Below the pieces are notes generated by a model that searched no databases, was not told the origin of the DNA, and worked only from the letters and a program-made list of their open reading frames with translations. Source: Polaribacter sp. Hel1_33_78 (lineage in GTDB: Bacteria > Bacteroidota > Bacteroidia > Flavobacteriales > Flavobacteriaceae). From it: 64,000 nt of DNA. The position numbers were made by a program, and so were the translations under genes. The stretch covers positions 1,964,001 through 2,028,000 of the forward strand of contig NZ_LT629794.1 of assembly GCF_900106075.1 (NCBI RefSeq). Direction: 5' to 3'. Below, piece by piece: positions 17,060-26,288 of the stretch. Within the stretch, counting starts at the first letter, position 1. Each line of letters starts with the position of its first letter.

Positions 17060-19852
17060 ATGAAGATTGATATTTCTACTGTAAACCCTAAAGAAAACAT
17101 CATAATTAAAGGTGCGAAACTGCATAATTTAAAAAATATTGATGTCGTTATTCCAAGAAAAAAATTAGTAGTCATTACAGGTCTTTCTGGGTCTGGAAAA
17201 TCTTCTTTAGCTTTTGATACCTTATATGCTGAAGGTCAAAGAAGATATGTAGAGAGTTTAAGTTCTTATGCGCGTCAGTTTTTAGGTAAATTGCACAAAC
17301 CAAAAGTAGATTATATTAAAGGCATTGCACCTGCGATTGCCATTGAGCAAAAAGTAAATTCTACAAATCCACGTTCAACAGTGGGAACATCAACAGAAAT
17401 TTACGATTACATAAAACTTTTGTTTGCAAGAATTGGTAGAACCTTCTCTCCTATTTCTGGTAAAGAAGTAAAAAAAGATACTGTTTCTGATGTCGTGAAA
17501 TTCGTTAAAGAGTTTCAAGAAAAAACGAAACTACTTTTATTAGCACCAATTATTATCGATGAAAATCGAGATTTAAAGACTGTCTTGCAGGTTTTAGAAC
17601 AACAAGGTTATGCCCGTTTAAAGTGGAATCATAAAGTATACAGAATTGCAGATTTCCCACAAAAAGATTTTAAAAATGAAGCCTTATTTTTAGTGGTTGA
17701 TAGAATTATTACGAAAGATAATGAAGATTTTTACCACAGATTGGCAGATGCAATTCAAACTACTTTTTTTGAAGGAAAAGGAATTTGTTTTATTGAAAAT
17801 TTAGAAGACAACCAGGTGGCAGAGTTTAGTAATAAGTTCGATTTAGATGGCATGTCTTTTCTAGAGCCCAATACACACTTGTTCAGTTTTAACAATCCTT
17901 ATGGCGCTTGTCCAACTTGCGAAGGTTATGGAAATGTAGTTGGAATTGATGAAGCATTAGTGATACCAAATACTGGGTTATCAATTTTTGAAGACTGTAT
18001 TTTTCCTTTTAAGACACCTTCTTATTTGCATTATAAAGAAGACTTAATTGATGTTGCCTATCAATTTGATATCCCGATCCATAAACCTTGGTTCGAGCTC
18101 ACTGAAATCCAAAAGGAATTGGTTTGGAGTGGAAACAAAAACTTCAAAGGAATTCAACATTTTTTTACTGTTTTAGAAGAAAAAAGTTATAAAATTCAAA
18201 ATAGAGTAATGCTTTCGCGTTATCGTGGAAAAACAAAATGTACTTCTTGCCATGGAAAACGATTACGGAAAGAAACCGATTTTGTAAAAATAAATGATCA
18301 TACCATTTCTGATTTGGTTACGCTTCCTTTAGATGAATTAACGCTCTTTTTTAAAAACATAAAACTAGATAAGTACGAAGCAAAAATTGGAAAACGTTTA
18401 CTTACTGAAATTAATAATCGTTTGCAATTTTTAACCGATGTAGGCCTGTCTTACTTGACGATTAACAGAACCTCAAATACTCTTTCTGGTGGTGAAAGTC
18501 AGCGTATAAATTTAGCAACTTCTCTAGGTAGTTCTCTAGTTGGCTCTATGTATATATTAGATGAACCAAGCATTGGCTTGCATCCAAAAGATACAGAACG
18601 TTTAATAGGAGTGTTAAAAGATTTACGTGATTTAGGAAACACCGTTGTTGTTGTAGAGCATGATGAAGACATCATGAAAGAAGCTGATTACATCATTGAT
18701 ATTGGACCAGAGGCGGGAACTTTTGGTGGTCATGTGGTTGCAGAAGGAACTTTTAAAAAAATTTTAAAATCAGACTCTTTAACAGCAAAATATTTAAATG
18801 AAGAGTTAAAAATTGAAGTCCCTACAAAACGTAGAACTTCAAAAAATAGTATACAAATTATTGGAGCAAGAGAGCATAATCTCCAAAATATTGATGTTAC
18901 ATTCCCTTTAAACTGTTTATCTGTAATTACAGGAGTTTCAGGTTCCGGGAAAAGCACATTAGTCAAAAATATTTTATATCCATCAATGCAAAAAAAGTTG
19001 ATTGGCTATGGAGATAAAATTGGACAGCATACAGATATAAAAGGAAATTTCGAAAATTTAAAACACGTAGAATTTATAGATCAAAATCCTATTGGGCGTT
19101 CTTCACGCTCAAATCCGGTAACCTATATTAAGGCCTATGATGATATTAGAATGTTATATTCTAATCAAAAATTGTCAAATATTAGAAATTATAAACCAAA
19201 GCATTTTTCTTTTAATGTTGAAGGTGGTCGCTGCGAGGTTTGCAAAGGTGAAGGTGAAGTAACTATTGAAATGCAATTTATGGCAGATGTGCATTTAGAG
19301 TGCGACGTTTGTAATGGAAAGCGTTTTAAGAAAGAAGTTTTAGAAGTAAAATTTGATGGAAAATCTATTGACGATATTTTAAGCTTAACTATCGATGATG
19401 CTGTTGCATTTTTCTCTGAAAACTTAGTGCCTAAAATTGCCAATAAATTAAAACCTTTACAAGATGTTGGTTTGGGTTATGTAAAATTAGGGCAATCCTC
19501 TTCTACCCTTTCTGGTGGTGAAGCCCAAAGAATTAAACTAGCATCGTTTTTAGTAAAAGGAAATTCCAAAGACAAAGCTTTATTTATTTTTGACGAGCCC
19601 ACAACAGGTCTACACTTTCATGATATTAAAAAATTATTAGGCTCTTTTAATGCCTTAATTGATAAAGGACATTCGATTATTGTAATTGAACATAATATTG
19701 AACTCATAAAATGTGCCGATTATATTATTGATTTAGGTTTAGATGGTGGTAAAAAAGGTGGAAATCTCATTTTCCAAGGAACTCCTGAACAATTAGCAAG
19801 AAATAAAAAATCGTATACTGCTAAATATTTAGCAGAAAAGCTAACTTTCTAA
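17060..19852 (+). CDS. uvrA: excinuclease ABC subunit A
   Basis: The 930-residue damage-recognition ATPase of nucleotide excision repair; it forms a dimer that loads UvrB on damaged DNA. Two ABC modules are present: Walker A GLSGSGKSS near residue 43 and GVSGSGKST near 640, signature motifs LSGGESQRI near 480 and LSGGEAQRI near 825, each with its Walker B. Zinc-finger cysteines appear as CPTCEGYG, CTSCHGKR, CEVCKGEG and CDVCNGKR. The N-terminus IIIKGAKLHNLKNIDV is canonical and the length is right. It stands alone, divergent from the sigma factor and followed by a long-loop inverted repeat and tRNA-His. Confidence 0.97.
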   Translation: MKIDISTVNPKENIIIKGAKLHNLKNIDVVIPRKKLVVITGLSGSGKSSLAFDTLYAEGQRRYVESLSSYARQFLGKLHKPKVDYIKGIAPAIAIEQKVNSTNPRSTVGTSTEIYDYIKLLFARIGRTFSPISGKEVKKDTVSDVVKFVKEFQEKTKLLLLAPIIIDENRDLKTVLQVLEQQGYARLKWNHKVYRIADFPQKDFKNEALFLVVDRIITKDNEDFYHRLADAIQTTFFEGKGICFIENLEDNQVAEFSNKFDLDGMSFLEPNTHLFSFNNPYGACPTCEGYGNVVGIDEALVIPNTGLSIFEDCIFPFKTPSYLHYKEDLIDVAYQFDIPIHKPWFELTEIQKELVWSGNKNFKGIQHFFTVLEEKSYKIQNRVMLSRYRGKTKCTSCHGKRLRKETDFVKINDHTISDLVTLPLDELTLFFKNIKLDKYEAKIGKRLLTEINNRLQFLTDVGLSYLTINRTSNTLSGGESQRINLATSLGSSLVGSMYILDEPSIGLHPKDTERLIGVLKDLRDLGNTVVVVEHDEDIMKEADYIIDIGPEAGTFGGHVVAEGTFKKILKSDSLTAKYLNEELKIEVPTKRRTSKNSIQIIGAREHNLQNIDVTFPLNCLSVITGVSGSGKSTLVKNILYPSMQKKLIGYGDKIGQHTDIKGNFENLKHVEFIDQNPIGRSSRSNPVTYIKAYDDIRMLYSNQKLSNIRNYKPKHFSFNVEGGRCEVCKGEGEVTIEMQFMADVHLECDVCNGKRFKKEVLEVKFDGKSIDDILSLTIDDAVAFFSENLVPKIANKLKPLQDVGLGYVKLGQSSSTLSGGEAQRIKLASFLVKGNSKDKALFIFDEPTTGLHFHDIKKLLGSFNALIDKGHSIIVIEHNIELIKCADYIIDLGLDGGKKGGNLIFQGTPEQLARNKKSYTAKYLAEKLTF

Positions 19853-19892
19853 GAATACAAAAACTCTAATTATAGTTTTAGTAGGAATATTT

Positions 19893-19944
19893 GAAGCAAT
19901 CTTTAAATCAGGAGTTAGTGGAGACTTTGAGGTACGATTGCTTC
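19893..19944 (+). terminator. long-loop inverted repeat after uvrA
   Basis: GAAGCAATC (19893-19901) pairs with GATTGCTTC (19936-19944) across a 34-base loop, followed by TTTT. It could end uvrA transcription, but the loop is unusually long for a simple terminator. Confidence 0.35.
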
Positions 19945-20006
19945 TTTTGAAATTCTAAAATTCCATAATATTTAAATTTAATCCTATATACATTTTAAAA
20001 ACAAAA

Positions 20007-20034
20007 AAAGTCTTCTCTAAATAGAGAAGACTTT
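20007..20034 (-). terminator. terminator of tRNA-His
   Basis: AAAGTCTTCTCT and AGAGAAGACTTT form a perfect 12-bp stem with a four-base loop. On the minus strand a seven-T run follows, placing a strong terminator just after the tRNA. Confidence 0.88.
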
Positions 20035-20042
20035 GTCTTTTG

Positions 20043-20117
20043 GGTGGAAGACGGGACTCGAACCCGCGACACTCGGTACCACAAACCGATACTCTAACCA
20101 ACTGAGCTACAACCACC
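20043..20117 (-). tRNA. tRNA-His (GTG)
   Basis: The minus strand reads as a full cloverleaf: D arm GCTCAGTTGGTTAGAGT, anticodon stem TCGGT/ACCGA with loop TTGTGGT (anticodon GTG), and T arm GCGGG-TTCGAGT-CCCGT. An extra 5' G opposite discriminator C73 is the identity mark of tRNA-His. CCA is not encoded. The acceptor stem GTGGTTG/CTTCCAC has two adjacent U-U mismatches at 5-68 and 6-67. A strong terminator follows. Confidence 0.96.
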
Positions 20118-20171
20118 ATATAATTGCGGATGCAAATATAATTGTTTTTTCTTTTTCTAAGAAAGAAAAAA

Positions 20172-20888
20172 TCAAATTAATTTATCTAAATTTTCTACGG
20201 CAACATAACGTTCTGTAGTAAAGCCTTCTGCGTATTCCACATTAATTAATCGCCCTAAATCTCTAGCTCTATAATTAATACTATCAATAAAATTTTTACT
20301 AGTTATTGGCGTTTCTGGTTCTTTACTATTTTGGTCATAAAATTGAGATGAGTATGTTGATACAGCATCAATTTTTTTTTCAACAAAACCAGTAACGTCA
20401 ACTACAAAATCCGGTTCAATATTTTTCCATTGAATATAATGATAGACTTTTTTTGGTCTCCATTTTTCTTGATTTTTACCTTCTACAGAGGTGTTAATTT
20501 TTACTAATCCGCTTAAAAAACAAGCATCAGAAACCAAACTACTTCCTTTAGGATGGTCTATATGCCTATCATCAATAGCATTACACAAAACAATTTCTGG
20601 TTGATATTTACGAATCATTTTAATAATTTCTAACTGATGTCTATTATCATTTATAAAAAACCCATCAGCAAAGCGCAAATTTTCACGCACTGATATTCCT
20701 AAAATATCCCCTGCGCTTTTAGCTTCGAGATCTCTTAAATTTGCAGAACCCCGAGTACCTAACTCACCTCTTGTTAAATCTACAATCCCTACCTTTTTAC
20801 CTAAAAAAATTTCTTTGGCAATGGTTGCTCCACAACCTAATTCTACATCATCTGGATGTGCCCCAAAAGCTAAAATATCTAATTTCAT
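20172..20888 (-). CDS. bshB1: bacillithiol biosynthesis deacetylase BshB1
   Basis: A 238-residue zinc-dependent N-deacetylase of the PIG-L/LmbE family. It converts GlcNAc-malate to GlcN-malate, the second step of bacillithiol synthesis. The N-terminal metal and catalytic motif AHPDDVELGCG is at residues 10-20, DLTRGELGTRGS follows at about 38-49, and the later DDRHIDHPKG supplies the remaining zinc histidine. The BshB1 length and these subtype motifs distinguish it from general LmbE proteins. It implies the cell uses bacillithiol as its low-molecular-weight thiol, as other Bacteroidota do. It stands alone behind tRNA-His. Confidence 0.92.
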   Translation of the reverse strand: MKLDILAFGAHPDDVELGCGATIAKEIFLGKKVGIVDLTRGELGTRGSANLRDLEAKSAGDILGISVRENLRFADGFFINDNRHQLEIIKMIRKYQPEIVLCNAIDDRHIDHPKGSSLVSDACFLSGLVKINTSVEGKNQEKWRPKKVYHYIQWKNIEPDFVVDVTGFVEKKIDAVSTYSSQFYDQNSKEPETPITSKNFIDSINYRARDLGRLINVEYAEGFTTERYVAVENLDKLI

Positions 20889-21223
20889 AAATTATTCTTT
20901 TTTAAAAATCATCTTCTTTTTGGATCAAAAAAATATTTAAAACGAAAAAAATGTCATGATTTTATTTTAATAGTATCCTATAATTGAGCAATATTAAATA
21001 AACAATCCCTTAAAGTAACTAAATTAAAGAAATTATTTAAAAAAGAGATATTTCTATTTCGTTTTCGTGGATGCATTTTAATAAAATTAAGCATTGTTTT
21101 TTATCATAATCATAAAAATTAAAAGAGTTTTAAAATGATGACATTTGTCATAAAAATCAGCCAACAATGCCCTAATTTTACCTTCTTAAAGAAAGAGAAA
21201 TATTTAATAAAAATTAGATAATT
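20889..21223. other. 335-base gene-free divergent region
   Basis: This AT-rich spacer between bshB1 (minus) and the SLC13 gene (plus) contains no convincing ORF. Its one notable feature is a 14-base palindrome at 21138-21151, listed separately; promoters for both genes must lie here but I see no clear consensus. Confidence 0.6.
21138..21151. promoter_or_regulatory. candidate operator palindrome ATGACA-TT-TGTCAT
   Basis: A perfect 14-base inverted repeat, ATGACATTTGTCAT read as two six-base arms around TT, lies 73 bases before the SLC13 start codon. The shape suits a dimeric transcription factor site; which factor is unknown. Confidence 0.4.
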
Positions 21224-23062
21224 ATGGTTTTAATGCTCGTTATTTTAACAATTACAATTGGTGTGTTTATTTGGGGAAAATACTCTCCAGATGTCGTTGC
21301 CCTAGTATCCATGCTAAGCTTATTTTTATGTGGAATTTTAAATCTAAATGAAACTTTAAGTGGTTTTAGCAATCCTACCGTAATTATGATCGCTGCTTTG
21401 TTTATCATTGGTGAAGGTTTATCACAAACAGGATGGACCGCCTTAGCAGGGAGAAAACTAATTGATTTAGCAGGGAAAAGTGTTCCTAAACTATTAGTGA
21501 TTATTACTCTAGGTTCTGGAGTTTTATCTGGTTTTGTTAGTAATACAGGTACAGTAGCTACTTTATTACCTGCCACAATATCTTCCGCTTGGAGTATTGG
21601 TACATTACCTTCAAAAATATTAATTCCTGTTGCTTTTGGATCTAATACTGGTGGTTTGCTAACATTAACGGGAACTCCACCAAATATTATTGTAAACAAT
21701 AGTTTAATTGAAGCTGGTTTTGAAGGTTTTTCTTTCTTTGAATTTGGATTGATTGGTTTGCCTCTTTTAATCATTGCCATTTTATATTTTAGATATATAG
21801 GTTTTAAACTTTTACCTAAAAACAAAACCAACAACAAACCAATTAATATAGATTCTACGCTCCATGAATGGATTGAAGTCTATAAAATTGAAAATGATTA
21901 TTACAGACTAAGAATAAGATCTGTATCTCCATTAATCAATACAAAAATTAGTAATTGGGATTTAGAAAATAAGTATAAAATAAATATTATTCGTTTAAAG
22001 AGAAGACACCCAAATCGATTAAAAGGAACACAACCTTTTATTGAAATGCCTAAGGAAAATACCGAATTGCGATATCATGATATTATTACTGTAAAAGGTA
22101 CCACTGAAGATATTAATAAATTGATGATTAATTTTAGATTAGGACTTTTAGCAAAAGAGTCCGCTGAAAGCGAATTAAGAAACAATTTAATAAGTCAAGA
22201 GGTAGGAATGTCTGAGGTTTTGGTTACACCTAATTCGCGATTAGTGGGAAGAGAAATTAAATTACATGAATATTTTAAAAGATATGACATTCAGTTATTA
22301 GCTACTTCTAGACACAGAAAACCGTATTTAGAAGATTTAATTACTGTAAAATCTGGAGATAGTTTTATTATTAGAGGTCCTTGGAGAAATATAGAAAAGT
22401 TAAAAAATCAACACGAAAATTTAGTTGTAGTTGGAAGTCCAGAAGAAATGTTAAAAGATGTAGATGATTTAACTCCTAAATCATACATAGCATTAGGTGC
22501 TTTAATATTAATGATTGTGATGTTAGTTTTTAAAGTTGTTCCAGGTTCTATTGCTGCTTTAATTTCTTCAGGAATTGTACTATTTGCTGGCTGCATACCT
22601 TTTTCTAAAGCATACAAAGCTATTAGTTGGACGAGTGTGGTAATGATTGCTGCTATGATTCCTATGGGGGTTGCAATACAAAAAACTGGTGCTGCAGTAA
22701 TGATTTCTAATGCTATTATTGATTTACTAGGAAAAGAAAATCCGACTTTATTATTGGCAGGAATCTTTTTACTAACTACAACATTTAGTCAATTTATAAA
22801 TAATTCTGCAACAGCTGTTTTAATGGCTCCAATTGTATTATTAACTGCGAGCATCTTGCAAGTAAATCCTGAACCACTTTTAATTACTATTGCCATTAGT
22901 GCATCAACCGCATTTTTAACCCCTATAGGAACGACCACAAATGCAATGGTTATGAGCTCTGGTAATTATAAGTTCATGGATTATTTTAAAGTAGGCTTGC
23001 CGCTTTTAATCATCTTTTTAATAACTACAATTATTCTTGTACCAATTATTTGGCCTTTTTAA
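21224..23062 (+). CDS. SLC13-family transporter with two RCK_C (TrkA-C) domains
   Basis: A 612-residue inner-membrane permease of the divalent anion:Na+ symporter (DASS/SLC13) superfamily. The N-terminal half has about five helices, including the family hairpin SNTGTVATLLPATISSAW and GSNTGGLLTLTGTPPNIIV near 105-160. Residues about 205-390 are two cytoplasmic RCK_C domains (NTELRYHDIITVKG and DLITVKSGDSFIIRGP), which bind small regulators. The C-terminal half repeats the transport motif (INNSATAVLMAPIVLL, TAFLTPIGTTTNAMVM). Sulfate or dicarboxylates are usual substrates for this architecture, but I cannot choose between them. The following DUF2490 gene is 90 bases away. Confidence 0.88.
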   Translation: MVLMLVILTITIGVFIWGKYSPDVVALVSMLSLFLCGILNLNETLSGFSNPTVIMIAALFIIGEGLSQTGWTALAGRKLIDLAGKSVPKLLVIITLGSGVLSGFVSNTGTVATLLPATISSAWSIGTLPSKILIPVAFGSNTGGLLTLTGTPPNIIVNNSLIEAGFEGFSFFEFGLIGLPLLIIAILYFRYIGFKLLPKNKTNNKPINIDSTLHEWIEVYKIENDYYRLRIRSVSPLINTKISNWDLENKYKINIIRLKRRHPNRLKGTQPFIEMPKENTELRYHDIITVKGTTEDINKLMINFRLGLLAKESAESELRNNLISQEVGMSEVLVTPNSRLVGREIKLHEYFKRYDIQLLATSRHRKPYLEDLITVKSGDSFIIRGPWRNIEKLKNQHENLVVVGSPEEMLKDVDDLTPKSYIALGALILMIVMLVFKVVPGSIAALISSGIVLFAGCIPFSKAYKAISWTSVVMIAAMIPMGVAIQKTGAAVMISNAIIDLLGKENPTLLLAGIFLLTTTFSQFINNSATAVLMAPIVLLTASILQVNPEPLLITIAISASTAFLTPIGTTTNAMVMSSGNYKFMDYFKVGLPLLIIFLITTIILVPIIWPF

Positions 23063-23152
23063 TCAATAAAGCTAATTACTTAAAAAATATATAATCTCGA
23101 TAAGGCTCTTAATTTAAGCTTAAAAAACTTAATCATTTTAGACTTAGACATT

Positions 23153-23839
23153 ATGAAAACAAGAATATTTTACATATTATTATTCATTTCAATTATTAGA
23201 TTACATGCACAAAGCACGAACAAAGGTGAAAATTCTTTAGGAACTTGGTATGCAGTTACCACCTCTAGCAAAGTTTCTGATAAATTTAGTATTAGCGGTT
23301 CTTTAACGAATTGGAATTATAAAATTGTAGACAATCAGCACTTATTATTAGCTATTATTGGATTAAATTATAAGGTTAATAATGCTGTATCTTTTGGAAT
23401 TGGATATGGATATGGAAGTATAGATACAAGTTTCGAAGAAACAGGTGATCCGTACTTAATAGAGAATAGGACTATTGAGCAAATTAGTGTAAAATATAAA
23501 GTGTATAAATTTTCATTATCTCATAGATTTAAATTAGAGCAACGTTTTATTGAATATGAAACACAGTATAAATTTAAAAATAGAATTCGTTATCGTTTTA
23601 AAAGTTCATTTCCAATTAATAAAAGATTGTCCATTACTTTTTATGATGAAATTCATTACCATTTAATAAACGGGTTAGATTTTCATCAAAACAGAGCGTA
23701 TGCAGGTTTAGGTGTCAAAATTAATAAAAACATGAATTTCCAATTTGGGTATGCAAGACATAGCTACAAAACAAAAAGTTTTAACAGACTATCTGCACAA
23801 CTTAATCTAAAGTTTGATTTCAGAAAAGCAAAGATTTAA
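23153..23839 (+). CDS. DUF2490 outer-membrane protein
   Basis: A 228-residue protein with a signal peptide (residues 1-19, ending LHAQ) and a mature part of about 12 amphipathic beta strands. It begins with a GTWYAVTTSSKVSDKFSISG block and contains HRFKLEQRFIE and RIRYRFKSSFPIN, the hallmarks of DUF2490, a family of small outer-membrane barrels found mainly in Bacteroidota and Proteobacteria. Its function is unknown. Its last four bases overlap the stop of the convergent trans-sulfuration gene. Confidence 0.8.
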   Translation: MKTRIFYILLFISIIRLHAQSTNKGENSLGTWYAVTTSSKVSDKFSISGSLTNWNYKIVDNQHLLLAIIGLNYKVNNAVSFGIGYGYGSIDTSFEETGDPYLIENRTIEQISVKYKVYKFSLSHRFKLEQRFIEYETQYKFKNRIRYRFKSSFPINKRLSITFYDEIHYHLINGLDFHQNRAYAGLGVKINKNMNFQFGYARHSYKTKSFNRLSAQLNLKFDFRKAKI

Positions 23840-24993
23840 TTCTTTGCTTTTTTTATTGCTTGTTCTATATCAGCAATTAAATCTTCTGTTTCTTCAATAC
23901 CTACAGAAAACCTTATTAAGCCATCTTTAATTCCTCTCTCTAAACGTTCTTCTTCATTTAATAAAGCATGTGTAGTTTGCGTAGGACTTACAGTTGTACT
24001 CTCTACACCAGCCAAACTCATAGAGGGTTTTATCAATTGTAAACTGTTTTGAAATTTCATTGCATCAATTCCTTTATTTAATTCAAAAGATAACATGGCG
24101 CCAAAACCTTTCATTTGTTTTTTTGCAATTTCATACTGTAGATGACTCTTTAATCCTGGATAATATACCTTATCAATATTGGGATTACCCTCAAAATATT
24201 CAGCCATAATTTGAGCATTTTTTGTTTGCTCTTTTACACGCAAATTCATGGTTTTTAAACTTCTTTCTAATAACCAAACAGTTTGATCGCTCAAATTACC
24301 ACCAAAATTAATAGCAGTTTTCCATATCTGTTCTATATGTTTTTTGGATGCTGCTACTGCACCAGCAGAAATATCAGAATGACCGCCCATATATTTTGTA
24401 GCAGAATGTAAAATGATATCAATTCCAAAATCAACAGGGTTTTGATTGATCGGTGAGGCAAATGTATTATCCATCATCGTTATGATCTCATGCTGTTTTG
24501 CTAAAACAGAAATTGCTTTCATATCTGTAATGCCTAATAACGGATTTGAAGGCGTTTCTATATAAAGAATCTTCGTGTTTTTTCTGATTAAGCTTTTAAA
24601 ATCATCCACTTTATCACTTTCTGTAAAAGAATATTCTATTCCGTATTTATCAAATTCAGCAACCACAAAGTTATATGTACCTCCATAAATTACTTGTTGA
24701 ATAATTACGTGATCTCCTTTTTGTAAAAAAGCTAACATGGCATTCGAAATTGCAGCCATTCCTGAACTAAAAATCAAAGCATCTTCTGAATGTTCTAAAG
24801 CCGCAATTTTTTTACACAACATTTCTTGATTTGGTGTGTTTAAATATCGAGGATAGCGCTTCACATCTACTCCATCAAAAGCATAAGAAGTAGACATGTA
24901 GATTGGAGAAATTGCTCCCTTAAATTGCTCATCTTTTACTTCACCAACATGAACGCAAGTTGAGTTTATTCCTAATTTTTTACTTTTATCCAT
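23836..24993 (-). CDS. trans-sulfuration PLP enzyme (cystathionine gamma-synthase / methionine gamma-lyase family)
   Basis: A 385-residue pyridoxal-phosphate enzyme of the Cys/Met metabolism family. The PLP lysine is Lys200 in HSATKYMGGHSD; the phosphate-binding FSSGMAAIS is at 75-83 and the ring-stacking YGGTYN at 103-108; DNTFASP at 175-181 holds the PLP aspartate; and SLAGVESTTVSPTQTTH near 330-345 supplies the substrate arginine-region equivalent. Members of this family catalyse gamma-synthase, gamma-lyase or beta-lyase reactions, and motif inspection cannot separate them. The context shows no met genes. The start at 24993 gives MDKSKKLGIN, a normal family N-terminus. Confidence 0.88.
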   Translation of the reverse strand: MDKSKKLGINSTCVHVGEVKDEQFKGAISPIYMSTSYAFDGVDVKRYPRYLNTPNQEMLCKKIAALEHSEDALIFSSGMAAISNAMLAFLQKGDHVIIQQVIYGGTYNFVVAEFDKYGIEYSFTESDKVDDFKSLIRKNTKILYIETPSNPLLGITDMKAISVLAKQHEIITMMDNTFASPINQNPVDFGIDIILHSATKYMGGHSDISAGAVAASKKHIEQIWKTAINFGGNLSDQTVWLLERSLKTMNLRVKEQTKNAQIMAEYFEGNPNIDKVYYPGLKSHLQYEIAKKQMKGFGAMLSFELNKGIDAMKFQNSLQLIKPSMSLAGVESTTVSPTQTTHALLNEEERLERGIKDGLIRFSVGIEETEDLIADIEQAIKKAKN

Positions 24994-25029
24994 TTCAGAA
25001 AATTTATATTGCTAATTTAAGAAAACCTA

Positions 25030-25062
25030 TTGATTAGTTTCTACAAAAAAACAATATCTTCG
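25030..25062 (+). promoter_or_regulatory. probable promoter of the DUF2520-kdsC operon
   Basis: TTG (25030-25032) and TATCTTCG (25055-25062, one mismatch to TAnnTTTG) are 22 bases apart. The start codon at 25067 is so close that the message may be nearly leaderless. Confidence 0.4.
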
Positions 25063-25066
25063 TTTT

Positions 25067-25768
25067 ATGATATCAGTTTTACTTGTTGGAAATGGAAATG
25101 TTGCTGCACATTTACACACTGCTTTTTTAAATGCTCCTGCTATAAATGTTACTCATGTAAGTTCTAGAGATTTAGAAATCATTCCGCAAGCGGATATTAC
25201 GATCATTGCTGTTTCAGATGATGCCATTGCGGAAGTTTCATCCAAAATTAAGAACCATTTTGTAGTTCATACATCAGGAAGTGTGGCCATGAATGGTTTA
25301 AAAAACACCACAAGAAAGGGTGTTTTTTATATGTTACAAACTTTCTCTAAAGATAAAATAGTAGATTTTTCTGAAGTTCCTTTTTGTTTAGAATCTGAAA
25401 ATGAAAATGATTATAATTTATTGGAAAAACTTGCAAAGTCAATTGGAAAAAAAATGTATGCTATAAATTCAGAACAGCGTAAAACAATCCATTTAGCTGC
25501 AGTTTTTGTAAATAACTTTACGAATCATCTGTATAAAATTGGGAACGATATTTGTAAGGAAAATAACGTGCCTTTTGAAATTTTACAACCCTTAATTAAA
25601 GAAACAGCCTCAAAAATTGAGGAATTATCTCCAAAAAAAGCACAAACAGGACCAGCTATAAGAAATGATGAAAAAACAATAAAAAATCATTTAAATTTGC
25701 TAGATAAAAAGCAACAAAAAATCTATAAAATCTTTACAAAATCAATCCAAAATGGAGATAAGCTATAA
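25067..25768 (+). CDS. Rossmann-fold protein with DUF2520 domain
   Basis: A 233-residue protein with an N-terminal NAD(P)-binding fold (VLLVGNGNVAAHLHTAF at 4-20, then ADITIIAVSDDAIAEV and VVHTSGSVAM) and a C-terminal helical DUF2520 domain (EQRKTIHLAAVFVNNFTNHLY). It resembles the ProC/3-hydroxyisobutyrate dehydrogenase superfamily, but the substrate of DUF2520 proteins is unknown. Its last 17 bases overlap the start of the KdsC-like gene, and this pairing is common in flavobacteria as I recall it, hinting at a shared pathway with lipopolysaccharide sugar synthesis. Confidence 0.82.
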   Translation: MISVLLVGNGNVAAHLHTAFLNAPAINVTHVSSRDLEIIPQADITIIAVSDDAIAEVSSKIKNHFVVHTSGSVAMNGLKNTTRKGVFYMLQTFSKDKIVDFSEVPFCLESENENDYNLLEKLAKSIGKKMYAINSEQRKTIHLAAVFVNNFTNHLYKIGNDICKENNVPFEILQPLIKETASKIEELSPKKAQTGPAIRNDEKTIKNHLNLLDKKQQKIYKIFTKSIQNGDKL

Positions 25769-26279
25769 ACAGTTATTACCCAATATAAATACCTTAATTT
25801 TTGATGTAGATGGAGTTCTTACAAATGGCATAGTTACTATAATGCCAGATGGTGAATTAGTAAGACACATGAGTATTAAAGATGGATATGCCCTAAAAAC
25901 CGCTGTGGATCAAGGTTTTAATATTTGTATTATTTCTGGTGGAAATAATGAAGGGGTAAGAACACGTTTAGCTAACTTAGGTATTAAAGACATTTATTTA
26001 GGTGCGCATGATAAAATAAAGCAATATCAAGAATTAGTTCATAAATATCAATTACAACCAGAAAACGTTTTGTATATGGGTGATGATATCCCTGATTTTC
26101 CGGTAATGAAATTGGTAGGATTGCCTTGTTGCCCAAACGATGCAGTTCAAGAAATTCAAAGCATATCTAAATACATTTCATACAAAAAAGGTGGTGAAGG
26201 TTGCGTTCGAGATATTATTGAGCAAATTTTGCGAGTTCAAGGAAAATGGGACAATAATTTTAATGCTAAATATGACTAA
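25752..26279 (+). CDS. kdsC: KdsC-type HAD phosphatase (KDO 8-phosphate phosphatase)
   Basis: A 175-residue HAD-superfamily phosphatase of the capless C0 type, which works as a tetramer. The nucleophile Asp18 and acid Asp20 are in FDVDGVLTNG, followed by the KdsC segment MSIKDGYALKTAVDQG, the motif II Ser in CIISGG and motif III/IV GDDIPDFPVM. It would convert KDO 8-phosphate to KDO for lipopolysaccharide core. Length fits the family. It starts within the DUF2520 gene and is followed by the DUF2147 gene after 9 bases, so three genes form an operon. Confidence 0.88.
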   Translation: MEISYKQLLPNINTLIFDVDGVLTNGIVTIMPDGELVRHMSIKDGYALKTAVDQGFNICIISGGNNEGVRTRLANLGIKDIYLGAHDKIKQYQELVHKYQLQPENVLYMGDDIPDFPVMKLVGLPCCPNDAVQEIQSISKYISYKKGGEGCVRDIIEQILRVQGKWDNNFNAKYD

Positions 26280-26288
26280 TATAAATTT

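Noticed and set aside
20033..20218. Plus-strand frame with GLEPATLGTTNRYSNQLSYNHH
   Set aside because: This is the translated complement of tRNA-His, a familiar false gene.
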